NCBI GenBank assembly: GCA_963842295.1
Contig: CAWJFY010000004.1
Location: forward strand, 248,001-312,000
Direction: 5' to 3'
Source of the DNA: JAJNBA01 sp963842295
GTDB taxonomy: Bacteria; Actinomycetota; UBA4738; HRBIN12
DNA: 64,000 nucleotides
Under the pieces are notes generated by a model. That model searched no databases. It was given only the letters and a program-made list of their open reading frames with translations, and had not been told where the DNA came from. The number at the start of each line of letters is the position of its first letter. Positions within the stretch are counted from its first letter, which is position 1. This document shows, one piece after another, positions 32,204 to 40,704 of the stretch. Made by a program: the position numbers and the translations under genes.

Positions 32204-33322
32204 GTGAAGCCGGTGACAACCTCCAAGCGCCTCCTGCTGCTCACTGTCTCGCTCGCCCTCTTGCTCGGCGCCTGCACCCAGGCGACCATCGCGGACGAGA
32301 GCCCGGCGGCATCCCCGCTGCCGCCTCTCGATCCGGGGCGTGAGCCCTTCGCGGCGGTCGCCGAACGTGTCCTGCCCTCGGTGGTCAACGTGACGACGAA
32401 CGTCTACCAAGCGTCGCCCACCGGGCAGCCCGAGCAGGGAAAGGGCGTGGGAACCGGATTCGTCGTCCGGGCGAACGGGGTCGTCGTGACCAACTGCCAC
32501 GTGGTCCAGGGTGCGTCCCGCATCTCGGTGTTCACATCCGAGGATCAGCCGACGCGGTTCGACGCTCGAGTGATCGGCGGCGACTGCGAGCACGACCTGG
32601 CGGTCCTGAAGATCGATGCGGAGGGGTTGCCGACCCTCACCTTCGGATCCAGCGCCGACCTACGACTCGGGCAACAGGTCGTCGCGGTCGGATACGCCCT
32701 CGCCCTCGAGGGCGGGCCCTCGGTCACCGCAGGCATCGTTTCCTCTTTGGACCGGACGATCCGGGTGCCCGATCCACAGTGCACCATCTGTCCGAGCGGC
32801 GTTCGAACCTACAGCGAAGTGATCCAGACGGACGCGGCGATCAACCACGGGAACTCGGGTGGCCCACTCGTGGACATGGCCGGTCGGGTCGTCGGGATCA
32901 ACTCCGCGGGCAGCGAGAACGCGGAGAACATCGGATTCGCGATCGCGATCGATTCGGTGAAGAGCTCGATCGACCAGGCCATCTCGGACCCGCTCAACGC
33001 CACGGCGTACCTGGGGGTGTCGACCAGGGACGTCACGGCGGACCTCGCGTTCCAGCTCGGCCTTCCCGTCGAGAGTGGGGCCTTGGTGTTGGCGACGCTC
33101 ACGAACGGGCCAGCCGCCGCCGCCGGCATCCGGGAGGGGGACGTGATCGTCGAGGTGGATGGGGAGTCGATCGACGCGGCCGCTGACCTCGGGCGCGTTC
33201 TCGACGCCTTGAGGCCCGGCAGCGAGGTCCAGGTGCGGGTGATCGGCTCGGACGGCCAGGAGCGAACGCACCGTGTCAGGTTGGGCACGAAGCCGCTCCC
33301 CACGGAGTTCCTGGAACCGTAG
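32204..33322 (+). CDS. HtrA-like serine protease lipoprotein with PDZ domain
   Basis: 372 residues. Lipoprotein signal with LLLGAC (Cys24), then a trypsin-like domain with triad His99 (TNCHVV), Asp131 (HDLAVLKI) and Ser218 (NHGNSGGPL), and one C-terminal PDZ domain (about 275-365, GPAAAAGIREGDVIVEVDGE). Acts outside the membrane in protein quality control. An extra Cys pair (DPQCTICPSG) lies in the protease domain. GTG start supported by the signal peptide. Confidence 0.92.
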   Translation: MKPVTTSKRLLLLTVSLALLLGACTQATIADESPAASPLPPLDPGREPFAAVAERVLPSVVNVTTNVYQASPTGQPEQGKGVGTGFVVRANGVVVTNCHVVQGASRISVFTSEDQPTRFDARVIGGDCEHDLAVLKIDAEGLPTLTFGSSADLRLGQQVVAVGYALALEGGPSVTAGIVSSLDRTIRVPDPQCTICPSGVRTYSEVIQTDAAINHGNSGGPLVDMAGRVVGINSAGSENAENIGFAIAIDSVKSSIDQAISDPLNATAYLGVSTRDVTADLAFQLGLPVESGALVLATLTNGPAAAAGIREGDVIVEVDGESIDAAADLGRVLDALRPGSEVQVRVIGSDGQERTHRVRLGTKPLPTEFLEP

Positions 33323-33332
33323 CCTTCTGCGC

Positions 33333-33338
33333 TAGCCT
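33333..33338 (+). promoter_or_regulatory. -10 box of ttuB (leaderless-type)
   Basis: TAGCCT 6 nt before the GTG at 33345; would drive the ttuB-ttuA-trmI operon. Confidence 0.4.
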
Positions 33339-33344
33339 TTCGGG

Positions 33345-33545
33345 GTGAAGGTCAAGCTGCGCAACCCCGACCGCGAGCTCCTGATCGATGGCGGCCGACC
33401 GGTCGGCTCCGTCCTCGACGAGCTCGGGATCGCGGTGGACACGGTGCTCGTGATCAGGGCCGGCGAGCTCATCACTCGGGAGACGTCGGTGCGTGATGAC
33501 GACGAACTGGAGATCCGCCCCGTCATCTCGGGAGGAGCCCGATGA
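33345..33545 (+). CDS. ttuB: TtuB-like ubiquitin-fold sulfur carrier
   Basis: 66 residues with the beta-grasp pattern of ThiS/MoaD/TtuB: MKVKLRNPDRELLIDGGRPV, VLDELGIAVDTVLVIR, and DDDELEIRPVISGGAR. The Gly-Gly that must be adenylated and thiocarboxylated is followed by Ala-Arg, so maturation would need removal of two residues, unless the true family accepts this end. The overlap with ttuA (ATGA) makes TtuB the sulfur donor for TtuA by context. Confidence 0.85.
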   Translation: MKVKLRNPDRELLIDGGRPVGSVLDELGIAVDTVLVIRAGELITRETSVRDDDELEIRPVISGGAR

Positions 33546-34534
33546 AGTGCCGGAGCTGCCGGGGGCCTGCCACGATCGAGATCAGACGTCACCACGCGGC
33601 CTTCTGCACGGAGCACTTCCTCACCATGTTCCGGACCCAGGTGGAGAAGGCGATCCGGCGTTTCCAGATGTTTGGCCCCGGCGACAGGATCCTGACAGCC
33701 GTGTCGGGAGGGAAGGACTCGCTGGCCCTGTGGGACGTGCTCCTCGGGCTCGGCTACGACGTCACCGGTCTCTATCTCGGACTCGGGATCGGCGAGTACT
33801 CCGATCGCTCCCACGAAGTGGCCCGCGACTTCGCAGATCGACGAGGGGTCCCGCTGCTGATCGTCGATCTCAGGCGAGATCACGGCTTCGACATCCCCAC
33901 TGCCGGGCGACGCGGTTCGCGATCGACCTGCGCCGTCTGTGGCCTGTCGAAGCGCTACGTCTTCAATCGTGCCGCGCTCGAGGGTGGGTTCGACGTCGTC
34001 GCGACCGGACACAACCTCGATGACGAAGCCGCGACCTTGCTCGGCAATACCCTCCGCTGGCAGACAGAGGCGATCGCTCGACAGTCGCCCGCCCTCCCCG
34101 CGCACGAAGGCATGGTTCGGAAGGTCAAGCCCCTCCATCGCCTGTCCGAGCTGGAAACGGCTGCGTACGCCTTCCTGCGCGGCATCGACTACGTGGTCGA
34201 GGAGTGCCCGCTCGTCGCGGGGAACACCCAGCTCCGCTACAAAGAGGCGATGAACGCGGTGGAGCACACGTCACCCGGTACGAAGGCGCAGTTCTTCCTC
34301 GGTTACCTCGAACGCGGCGCGCCGCTGTTCCGGTCGGAGGATCGAGCCGAGCTCCGCTCCTGCGAGGCGTGCGGCCAGCCGACGACGGGTCGCTTCTGCG
34401 CCTTCTGCAGGGCTCGCGCACAGATCCTCGGGGACCGCCTCGGTCGAGACCGCGAACCCTCGGACCGAGAGGTGGTCGAAGAGCTCGCGGACGAGGTCCT
34501 CCCCGTGGAGATCTACGAAGGCGCCGGCCGATGA
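33542..34534 (+). CDS. ttuA: tRNA 2-thiouridine(54) synthetase TtuA
   Basis: 330 residues. Uses ATP and sulfur from TtuB to convert T54 of tRNA to 2-thioribothymidine. PP-loop SGGKDS at 55-60. N-terminal zinc site C3, C6, C22, H25; C-terminal zinc site C274, C277, C286, C289; and three Cys for an iron-sulfur cluster at C130, C133 and C222. As I recall, these positions are the same as in the Thermus TtuA structure. That makes the call much firmer than for a generic TtcA-type protein. Overlaps both neighbours by 4 bases. Confidence 0.93.
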   Translation: MKCRSCRGPATIEIRRHHAAFCTEHFLTMFRTQVEKAIRRFQMFGPGDRILTAVSGGKDSLALWDVLLGLGYDVTGLYLGLGIGEYSDRSHEVARDFADRRGVPLLIVDLRRDHGFDIPTAGRRGSRSTCAVCGLSKRYVFNRAALEGGFDVVATGHNLDDEAATLLGNTLRWQTEAIARQSPALPAHEGMVRKVKPLHRLSELETAAYAFLRGIDYVVEECPLVAGNTQLRYKEAMNAVEHTSPGTKAQFFLGYLERGAPLFRSEDRAELRSCEACGQPTTGRFCAFCRARAQILGDRLGRDREPSDREVVEELADEVLPVEIYEGAGR

Positions 34535-35316
34535 GCGCGCCCTTCGAAGCTGGAGAGAAGGTCCTTCTGATCGACCAGCGGGAGCGGACGTACCTCGTCT
34601 CGTTGCAGGCGGGGGCCACGTACCACACGCACGCGGGGACCCTCGCGCACGACGACCTGATCGGCAAACCGGAGGGGACACGCGTGGTGACCGCGCGGGG
34701 GATGGTCCTCGCCGCGTTCCGTCCTCGCTTCGCCGACTTCGTGCTGAAGATGCCGAGAGGAGCCCAGGTCGTCTATCCGAAGGACCTCGGGCCCATCGTC
34801 GTGTACGCGGACGTTTTCCCGGGAGCGCGCGTGCTGGAAGCCGGGACGGGGTCGGGAGCACTGACGATCGCGCTCTGTCGGGCGGTAGGGGAGCAGGGGC
34901 GCGTCGTGTCCTACGAACTCCGGCCGGAACACCGGGAGCAGGCCCTGGTGAACGTCGAGAGCTTCTTCGGGAAGATCCCGGACCGGCTCGAGATCCGAGA
35001 CGGGGACGTGACCGACGCGGGGTCACGAAGCGACCGGTTCGACAGGGTGGTCCTGGATCTCCCCGAACCCTGGGCGCCTCTCGGGGAGCTCCACGCAGCG
35101 CTCGAGCCCGGCGCGGTCCTCTGCGCGTACCTCCCTACGACGATCCAGGTCCAGCAGCTCGTCCTGGCGCTGCCGGAGGCGGGCTTCCTCCATATCGAGA
35201 CGTTCGAGGTGCTCAAACGGAGCTGGCATGTGACCGCCCGGAGCGTTCGGCCCGACCACCGGATGGTGGGACATACCGGCTTCCTGACCACCGCCCGTGT
35301 CTGGCCGAAGGACTAG
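34531..35316 (+). CDS. trmI: tRNA (adenine-58-N1) methyltransferase TrmI
   Basis: 261 residues. Methylates A58 in the T-loop using S-adenosylmethionine; normally a tetramer. N-terminal beta domain, then the Rossmann fold with VLEAGTGSGALTIALCRAVG (motif I), VVSYELRPEH, and the catalytic-region DRVVLDLPEPW. ATG overlaps the ttuA stop. In Thermus A58 methylation promotes U54 thiolation, so the gene order matches a functional link. Confidence 0.94.
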   Translation: MSAPFEAGEKVLLIDQRERTYLVSLQAGATYHTHAGTLAHDDLIGKPEGTRVVTARGMVLAAFRPRFADFVLKMPRGAQVVYPKDLGPIVVYADVFPGARVLEAGTGSGALTIALCRAVGEQGRVVSYELRPEHREQALVNVESFFGKIPDRLEIRDGDVTDAGSRSDRFDRVVLDLPEPWAPLGELHAALEPGAVLCAYLPTTIQVQQLVLALPEAGFLHIETFEVLKRSWHVTARSVRPDHRMVGHTGFLTTARVWPKD

Positions 35317-35362
35317 CATCGAAGAAGTACCCGGTTCCGGGCATCCAGCCGGGACGGGCCTA

Positions 35363-35380
35363 TTGCCGTATCTACGGAAT
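35363..35380. promoter_or_regulatory. Palindrome upstream of the proteasome operon
   Basis: CCGTA-TC-TACGG flanked by ATTG and AAT, an almost perfect inverted repeat about 65 bp before mpa. A TAGCAT box at 35411-35416 could be the -10 element. Candidate operator for the Pup-proteasome locus. Confidence 0.4.
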
Positions 35381-35444
35381 AGGACCTCAGAAGGGGTGAA
35401 GATGCTGCGGGTAGCATCGGAGCCCGGGCGGAAGGTGAGACCGG

Positions 35445-37187
35445 ATGGCGGATCGCCACGAGCAGGCAGAGCAGCGCGAGAAGCAGATCCATGAGCTCCA
35501 GACACAGATCTCCTTCCTGGAGGAGGAGGTCGGGCTCCTCCGCCGCCGCCTGACCAACGCCCCGCGACAGGTACAACTCCTCGAAGAGAAACTCGTCGAG
35601 ACCCGGGAGGCGCTCGCTCGGGCATCGGGTCAGAACCAGAAGCTGGCGGACGCCCTGCGCGACGAGAAGCAGCGGATCGAGTCCCTCGCCGAAGAGGTGG
35701 AGAAGCTTTCGCAGCCGCCCGCTACCTTCGGAGTGTTCGTGGGCAGCAACGACGACGGGTCCGTCGACGTGGTGACCGCCGGTCGGAAGATGCGGGTGAT
35801 GCCGGCGCCGGACCTCGATGCCGACAAGCTCCGATCCGGTGCACAGGTGATCCTGAACGACGCGCTCAACGTCGTCGAGGTCCTGGATCCCGACGGCACC
35901 GGCCAGGTGGTCAAGGTCAAGGACAGGCTCGGGACCGACCGGGCCGTGGTCGTGAGCCGCGGCGACGAGGAGCATGTGGCCTATCTCGCCGGGTCGCTCC
36001 TCGGCGCGACCGTGCGAGCAGGCGACCCGGTGCTGTACGACTCGCGTTCGGGGGTGGCAACGGAGCTGCTCCCCAGGGAAGAGGTGGAGGAGCTCGTCCT
36101 CGAGGAGATCCCGGACATCACCTACGAAGACATCGGGGGTCTCGAGGGCCAGATCGAGGCCATCCGCGATGCCGTAGAGCTTCCCTTCCTCTACGCGGAG
36201 CTCTTCCAGGAGCACGAGCTCGAGGCGCCCAAGGGCGTCTTGCTGTACGGACCTCCCGGCTGCGGCAAGACGCTGATCGCGAAGGCGGTCGCCAAGTCTC
36301 TGGCCGACAAGGTCCGAGAGCGCACCGGCCGGGAGGACGCTCGCAGCTACTTCTTGAACGTGAAAGGCCCGGAGCTGCTCAACAAGTACGTCGGCGAGAC
36401 GGAACGGCAGATCCGCGAGATCTTCCAGCGTGCCAAGGAGCGGAGCGAAGAGGGCCTTCCCGTCATCGTCTTCTTCGACGAGATGGACTCGATCTTCCGC
36501 ACCCGCGGCACGGGCATCTCGTCGGACGTCGAGTCGACCATCGTGCCGCAGCTGCTCTCGGAGCTCGACGGAGTCGAGACACTCAAGAACGTCATCGTGA
36601 TCGGCGCCTCCAACCGCGAAGACCTGATCGACCCGGCGATCCTCCGGCCGGGGCGTCTGGACGTGAAGATCAAGATCGAGCGACCCAACGCCGACCAGGC
36701 GAAAGACGTCATGTCGAAGTACCTGCACCCCGTCGTCCCGATCCACCCGGACGAGGTCGAGCGGCACGCGGGCGACGTCTTGGTCGCGGTGGCACGCATG
36801 ATCGAACGGACCATCGAGCAGATGTACGAACCCTCCGAGCGCAACCGCTTCCTCGAGGTCACCTACGCCTCGGGGGACAAGGAGATCCTCTACTTCAAGG
36901 ACTTCAACTCGGGGGCGATGATCGAGAACATCGTCCGGCGCGCCAAGAAGGACGCCATCAAGCGTTTCCTCTCCACCGGAGAGAAAGGCATCAAGACCGA
37001 TGACCTCCTCACCGCGATCCGCGACGAATTCAAGGAGAACGAGGACCTTCCGAACACCACCAACCCCGACGACTGGGCACGGATCTCAGGCAAGAAGGGC
37101 GAGCGGATCGTCTACGTCCGAACCCTGCTCGGCGACGAGGGCGACGGCCGGCAGGTCGAGCGCGTGAGCCCCGGTCAATATCTGTAG
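35445..37187 (+). CDS. mpa: Proteasome-associated AAA ATPase Mpa/ARC
   Basis: 580 residues. Unfolds pupylated proteins and feeds them to the 20S proteasome. Coiled coil at about 5-90 (binds Pup), tandem OB domains at about 95-240, AAA domain with Walker A GPPGCGKT (269-276), Walker B VIVFFDEMDS, pore loop KYVGETE. The C terminus is GQYL, with the penultimate Tyr needed to open the proteasome gate. ATG with GGAAGGTGAG upstream. First gene of the proteasome cluster. Confidence 0.97.
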   Translation: MADRHEQAEQREKQIHELQTQISFLEEEVGLLRRRLTNAPRQVQLLEEKLVETREALARASGQNQKLADALRDEKQRIESLAEEVEKLSQPPATFGVFVGSNDDGSVDVVTAGRKMRVMPAPDLDADKLRSGAQVILNDALNVVEVLDPDGTGQVVKVKDRLGTDRAVVVSRGDEEHVAYLAGSLLGATVRAGDPVLYDSRSGVATELLPREEVEELVLEEIPDITYEDIGGLEGQIEAIRDAVELPFLYAELFQEHELEAPKGVLLYGPPGCGKTLIAKAVAKSLADKVRERTGREDARSYFLNVKGPELLNKYVGETERQIREIFQRAKERSEEGLPVIVFFDEMDSIFRTRGTGISSDVESTIVPQLLSELDGVETLKNVIVIGASNREDLIDPAILRPGRLDVKIKIERPNADQAKDVMSKYLHPVVPIHPDEVERHAGDVLVAVARMIERTIEQMYEPSERNRFLEVTYASGDKEILYFKDFNSGAMIENIVRRAKKDAIKRFLSTGEKGIKTDDLLTAIRDEFKENEDLPNTTNPDDWARISGKKGERIVYVRTLLGDEGDGRQVERVSPGQYL

Positions 37188-37196
37188 GGTCCCCGG

Positions 37197-38681
37197 GTGG
37201 CCATCCCGAAGGTTCTGGGGACCGAAACCGAGTACGGCATCGCCGCGGTCGGTGTGCCCGACTTCAACCCCGTCCTCTCGTCCTCGCTGCTGATCTCGAC
37301 CTTCGCCGGCTCGCTCCGACGCATCCGCTGGGACTACGAGCAGGAGTCGCCCCTCCGTGATGCGCGGGGCTTCGAGCCGATCCCGTCGCGCGAGGTGTCC
37401 GATGAGGACCTCGGCCTCGCCAACGTGATCCTGCCGAACGGCGCGAGGTACTACGTCGACCATGCGCACCCCGAGTACTCGACCCCGGAGTGCCTCACCG
37501 CTCGTGAGCTGGTGATGCACGACAAAGCGGGGGAGCGGATCCTCGAGAGATCGCTGGGGGAAGTGGCGGCCCAGATGCCCGAGGCCCCTGCTCTGCTGAT
37601 CTACAAGAACAACTCCGACGGGAAAGGCAACTCCTACGGAACCCACGAGAACTACCTCGTGGACCGTCAGACCCCGTTCGCCGACATCGTCCGGGATCTG
37701 ACCCCGTTCTTCGTCTCACGCCAGATCTTCTGCGGTGCCGGGAAGCTGGGCTCGGAAGCACCGTGGGACGAGCGGGGTCGGCCGGTCTACCAGCTCACGC
37801 AACGTGCCGACTTCTTCGAGACCGAGGTCGGTCTGGAGACGACGCTGAAGAGGCCGATCATCAACACGAGGGACGAACCCCATGCCGATCCTGAGAAGTA
37901 CCGACGTTTGCACGTGATCATCGGCGACGCGAACATGTGCGAGGTCGCGCAGTTCCTGAAGGTCGGCACCACCGCGATCGTCCTCAAGATGATCGAGGAT
38001 CGATCCCTGCCCGACCTGTCCCTCGAAGGACCGGTGCGGGCGTTGCACGAGATCTCCCGGGACGTGACATGCACGGTCGACGTCCCACTCGCTGACGGCA
38101 GACGTCTCAGCGCGGTGCAGCTGCAATGGGAGTACTTCGAACACGCGAAGAAGTACGTCGAGCGCGAGGACGACACGCAGGACAACCGCGAGGTCCTCGA
38201 GCGATGGGAGACGGTGCTTGCCGCACTCGAAACGGAGCCGCTCTCACTTCATCGCGAGCTGGATTGGGTAGCCAAGTTCCGGCTGCTCGAGGCCTACCGC
38301 GAGCGGGGAGGGCTCGACCGAGGCGACCCGAAGCTCCGGGCGATCGACCTCCAGTACCACGACGTCCGCAAGGAGAAGGGCCTGTACTACCGGCTGGAGC
38401 GATCGGGCAAGGTGGACCGCCTCGTCAACGATGCGGAGATCGAGCGCGCCATCATGGAACCGCCCGAGGATACCCGTGCTTACTTCCGGGGACGATGCAT
38501 CGCCAAGTTCCCTGATGCGATCGCGGCCGCGTCGTGGGACTCGCTCATCATCGACACGGGCGCGGAGGCGCTCCAACGGATCCCGATGAGGGAGCCACTT
38601 CGCGGCACGAAGGCGCACGTCGACGGCCTGCTCGAGGCGTCCCACGACGCGGCCGCGTTGGTAACCGCACTCCAGGGGTAA
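37197..38681 (+). CDS. dop: Pup deamidase/depupylase Dop
   Basis: 494 residues of the glutamine-synthetase-like fold. Motif GTETEYGI near the N terminus binds metal-ATP, Asp88 in YVDHAHPEYSTPE is the catalytic Asp, and the segment LISTFAGSLRRIRWDYEQES is the Dop-specific loop absent from PafA. GTG start 9 nt after the mpa stop. Because Pup here already ends in Glu, Dop should act mainly in depupylation. Confidence 0.96.
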   Translation: MAIPKVLGTETEYGIAAVGVPDFNPVLSSSLLISTFAGSLRRIRWDYEQESPLRDARGFEPIPSREVSDEDLGLANVILPNGARYYVDHAHPEYSTPECLTARELVMHDKAGERILERSLGEVAAQMPEAPALLIYKNNSDGKGNSYGTHENYLVDRQTPFADIVRDLTPFFVSRQIFCGAGKLGSEAPWDERGRPVYQLTQRADFFETEVGLETTLKRPIINTRDEPHADPEKYRRLHVIIGDANMCEVAQFLKVGTTAIVLKMIEDRSLPDLSLEGPVRALHEISRDVTCTVDVPLADGRRLSAVQLQWEYFEHAKKYVEREDDTQDNREVLERWETVLAALETEPLSLHRELDWVAKFRLLEAYRERGGLDRGDPKLRAIDLQYHDVRKEKGLYYRLERSGKVDRLVNDAEIERAIMEPPEDTRAYFRGRCIAKFPDAIAAASWDSLIIDTGAEALQRIPMREPLRGTKAHVDGLLEASHDAAALVTALQG

Positions 38682-38714
38682 AGGCGGAGGCGAGGGGCTC
38701 CCGAGCCTTGCGGC

Positions 38715-38720
38715 TAGAAT
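38715..38720 (+). promoter_or_regulatory. -10 box upstream of pup
   Basis: TAGAAT, 18 nt before the pup ATG, with GAGGAGG between. An internal promoter for pup-prcB-prcA. Confidence 0.4.
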
Positions 38721-38738
38721 CGCCACCGAGGAGGAACC

Positions 38739-38939
38739 ATGCCCGAGCAAGAGCGCAAGCAGGTACAGAAGAAGGGCGGCGGAGACGAAGGCGATGCGGA
38801 CGCCGGACAGGTCGCCTCGACGTCGAAGGCCGCCGAGCTCAAGGAGGAGATGGACGAGATCCTCGATGAGATCGATTCGGTCTTGGAGGAGAACGCCGAG
38901 GAGTTCGTGAAGTCCTACGTCCAGAAGGGCGGGGAGTGA
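38739..38939 (+). CDS. pup: Prokaryotic ubiquitin-like protein Pup
   Basis: 66 residues, highly charged and mostly disordered, with the Mpa-binding helical part AAELKEEMDEILDEIDSVLE and the C terminus YVQKGGE. The C-terminal Glu is the ligation-ready form; many actinobacteria encode Gln that Dop must deamidate. Strong GAGGAGG ribosome site. The stop overlaps prcB. Confidence 0.97.
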   Translation: MPEQERKQVQKKGGGDEGDADAGQVASTSKAAELKEEMDEILDEIDSVLEENAEEFVKSYVQKGGE

Positions 38940-39730
38940 CCGACAGGGTCGAGCTCCCACTCTCCGGGGCCTCGTTCGGCGCCGACCCGAGCTTCGTCGA
39001 GCTGCTCCGAAGGCAGCGCCCCGAAGCGCTGCCGACGTCGATCCAGATGAGCGGTGCGGTGGAGATGCCCCAGGGGACCACGGTTCTGGGGCTCCGATAC
39101 GCGGACGGCATCGTGATGGCGGGAGATCGCCGCGCGACGGCGGGGTACACCATCGCCGACGCGAAGATGAAGAAGGTGTTCGCGGCAGATGACTTCTCGG
39201 CGATCGCGATCGCAGGGGCGGCAGGACAGGCGGTGGAGACCGTCCGGCTCTTCCAACTCGAGCTCGAGCATTACGAGAAGCTCACGGGCGACCGATTGTC
39301 GCTCGAGGGGAAAGCGAACAGGCTCGCCCAGATGATCCGCGCGAACTTCCCGCTCGCGGTGCAGGGTCTCGTCGTCGTGCCGCTCTTCGGTGGATACGAC
39401 GAGGGACGCGATGAGGGACGTCTCTTCTACTACGACGCGACGGGTGGACGCTGGGAGGAAGAGGACTATCAGGCCACCGGCTCGGGAGCGCAGCCCGCCA
39501 AGAACTCGCTGAAGAAGCGCTGGCGGCAGGGCCTCGATCACGACGGAGCCATGAAGGTCGCGGTCGAAGCGTTGATCGACGCAGCCGAGGACGACGTCGC
39601 CACGGGCGGTCCCGACCTCGCCCGCCGGATCTTCCCCGTGATCGTGACGGTGACCGCGCAGGGCGCCACGGAGTCCACCGACGACGACGTCGCGAACGCC
39701 GTGCGCGCGGTCGTGGAGACGAGGTCGTAG
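38936..39730 (+). CDS. prcB: 20S proteasome beta subunit PrcB
   Basis: 264 residues. A 47-residue propeptide is followed by the catalytic Thr48 in MPQGTTVLGLRY; autocleavage exposes it. Typical GDRRATAG and SGAAGQ-like IAGAAGQ segments follow. The GTG start overlaps the pup stop by 4 bases. Forms the inner rings of the proteasome with PrcA outside. Confidence 0.97.
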   Translation: MTDRVELPLSGASFGADPSFVELLRRQRPEALPTSIQMSGAVEMPQGTTVLGLRYADGIVMAGDRRATAGYTIADAKMKKVFAADDFSAIAIAGAAGQAVETVRLFQLELEHYEKLTGDRLSLEGKANRLAQMIRANFPLAVQGLVVVPLFGGYDEGRDEGRLFYYDATGGRWEEEDYQATGSGAQPAKNSLKKRWRQGLDHDGAMKVAVEALIDAAEDDVATGGPDLARRIFPVIVTVTAQGATESTDDDVANAVRAVVETRS

Positions 39731-40414
39731 ATGTCGTTCATGCCGTACGTCTCGCCCGACCAGCTGATGAAGGACCGGTCGGAGTACGCGCACAAAGGCA
39801 TCGCGCGGGGACGCTCCGTCATCGGGCTCGAGTACGCCGACGGTCTGCTGTTCATCGCCGAGAACCCGAGTGCCACCCTGCACAAGATCAGCGAGATCTA
39901 CGATCGGATCGCCTTCGCAGGCGTGGGGAAGTACAGCGAGTTCGAGGACCTGAGGATCTCCGGCATCCGTCTCGCGGATCTCCGTGGGTATTCCTACGGC
40001 AGAGAGGATGTCAAGGCTCGGGACCTCGCCAACGCCTACTCCCAAGCGTTGTCCACGATCTTCACCCAGCAGATGAAGCCGTACGAGGTGGAGATCCTCG
40101 TCGGCGAGGTGAACGGGGACGTCGACGGGACCTCGATCTATCACGTCCTGTTCGATGGGAGCGTGACCGATGAGCACGGGTTCGTTGCGATCGGAGGTCA
40201 CGCCGACGATCTCACCGAGAGCCTCAAGGAGCGCTACGGGGAGGGCTGGGACCTTGCGACGTCCGTGAAGACCGCCGTCCAGGTGCTGGGGGCGCCGGAC
40301 TCCCGGACGATCGAGCACGATCACATCGAGGCGGGAGTGCTCGAGCGGAGCCAGCCACGGCGTCGGAAGTTCCGAAGGCTCACGGACTCCGAGATCGCCG
40401 GTTTCCTCGCCTGA
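39731..40414 (+). CDS. prcA: 20S proteasome alpha subunit PrcA
   Basis: 227 residues, directly after prcB. N-terminal MSFMPYVSPDQLMKDRSEYA forms the gate, followed by KGIARGRSVIGLEYADGLL and FAGVGKYSEFEDLR. Lacks a catalytic Thr as expected. The C-terminal tail RRRKFRRLTDSEIAGFLA is basic and may differ from the mycobacterial tail. Confidence 0.97.
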   Translation: MSFMPYVSPDQLMKDRSEYAHKGIARGRSVIGLEYADGLLFIAENPSATLHKISEIYDRIAFAGVGKYSEFEDLRISGIRLADLRGYSYGREDVKARDLANAYSQALSTIFTQQMKPYEVEILVGEVNGDVDGTSIYHVLFDGSVTDEHGFVAIGGHADDLTESLKERYGEGWDLATSVKTAVQVLGAPDSRTIEHDHIEAGVLERSQPRRRKFRRLTDSEIAGFLA

Positions 40415-40432
40415 GGGAATCCAGGAGCAACC

Positions 40433-40660
40433 ATGGGTCACCGGAGCAACCCGATCGAGGATGATCTCGGCTTCTCGTTCGAGGAGCGGAAGTCGGGCGA
40501 GATCCTCATCTCCCGGTGGGGGTCGCCAGTGACGACGCTCCGGGGTCCCGCGACCGACAGGTTCAAGCGTCTGCTCCGACGACTCGGCGAGCAGCAGGCG
40601 ATGGCGAGGGTCACCGGTAACTACCGCCGCCGGAACGAGCGAGATCGGCCGCCGACGTAG
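40433..40660 (+). CDS. Conserved-context small protein of the Pup locus
   Basis: 75 residues; ATG with CAGGAG upstream, 18 bp after prcA. Sequence DDLGFSFEERKSGEILISRW then RGPATDRFKRLLRRLGEQQA suggests a small alpha/beta domain with a basic C terminus that could bind nucleic acid or an acidic partner such as Pup. Family not recognised. Confidence 0.65.
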   Translation: MGHRSNPIEDDLGFSFEERKSGEILISRWGSPVTTLRGPATDRFKRLLRRLGEQQAMARVTGNYRRRNERDRPPT

Positions 40661-40692
40661 GGATCCGTACCGTGTTCGACCTTCCCTCGGCG

Positions 40693-40698
40693 TAGGCT
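40693..40698 (+). promoter_or_regulatory. -10 box of pafA (leaderless-type)
   Basis: TAGGCT 6 nt before the pafA ATG, no ribosome site between. Confidence 0.4.
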
Positions 40699-40704
40699 TG
40701 CCGC

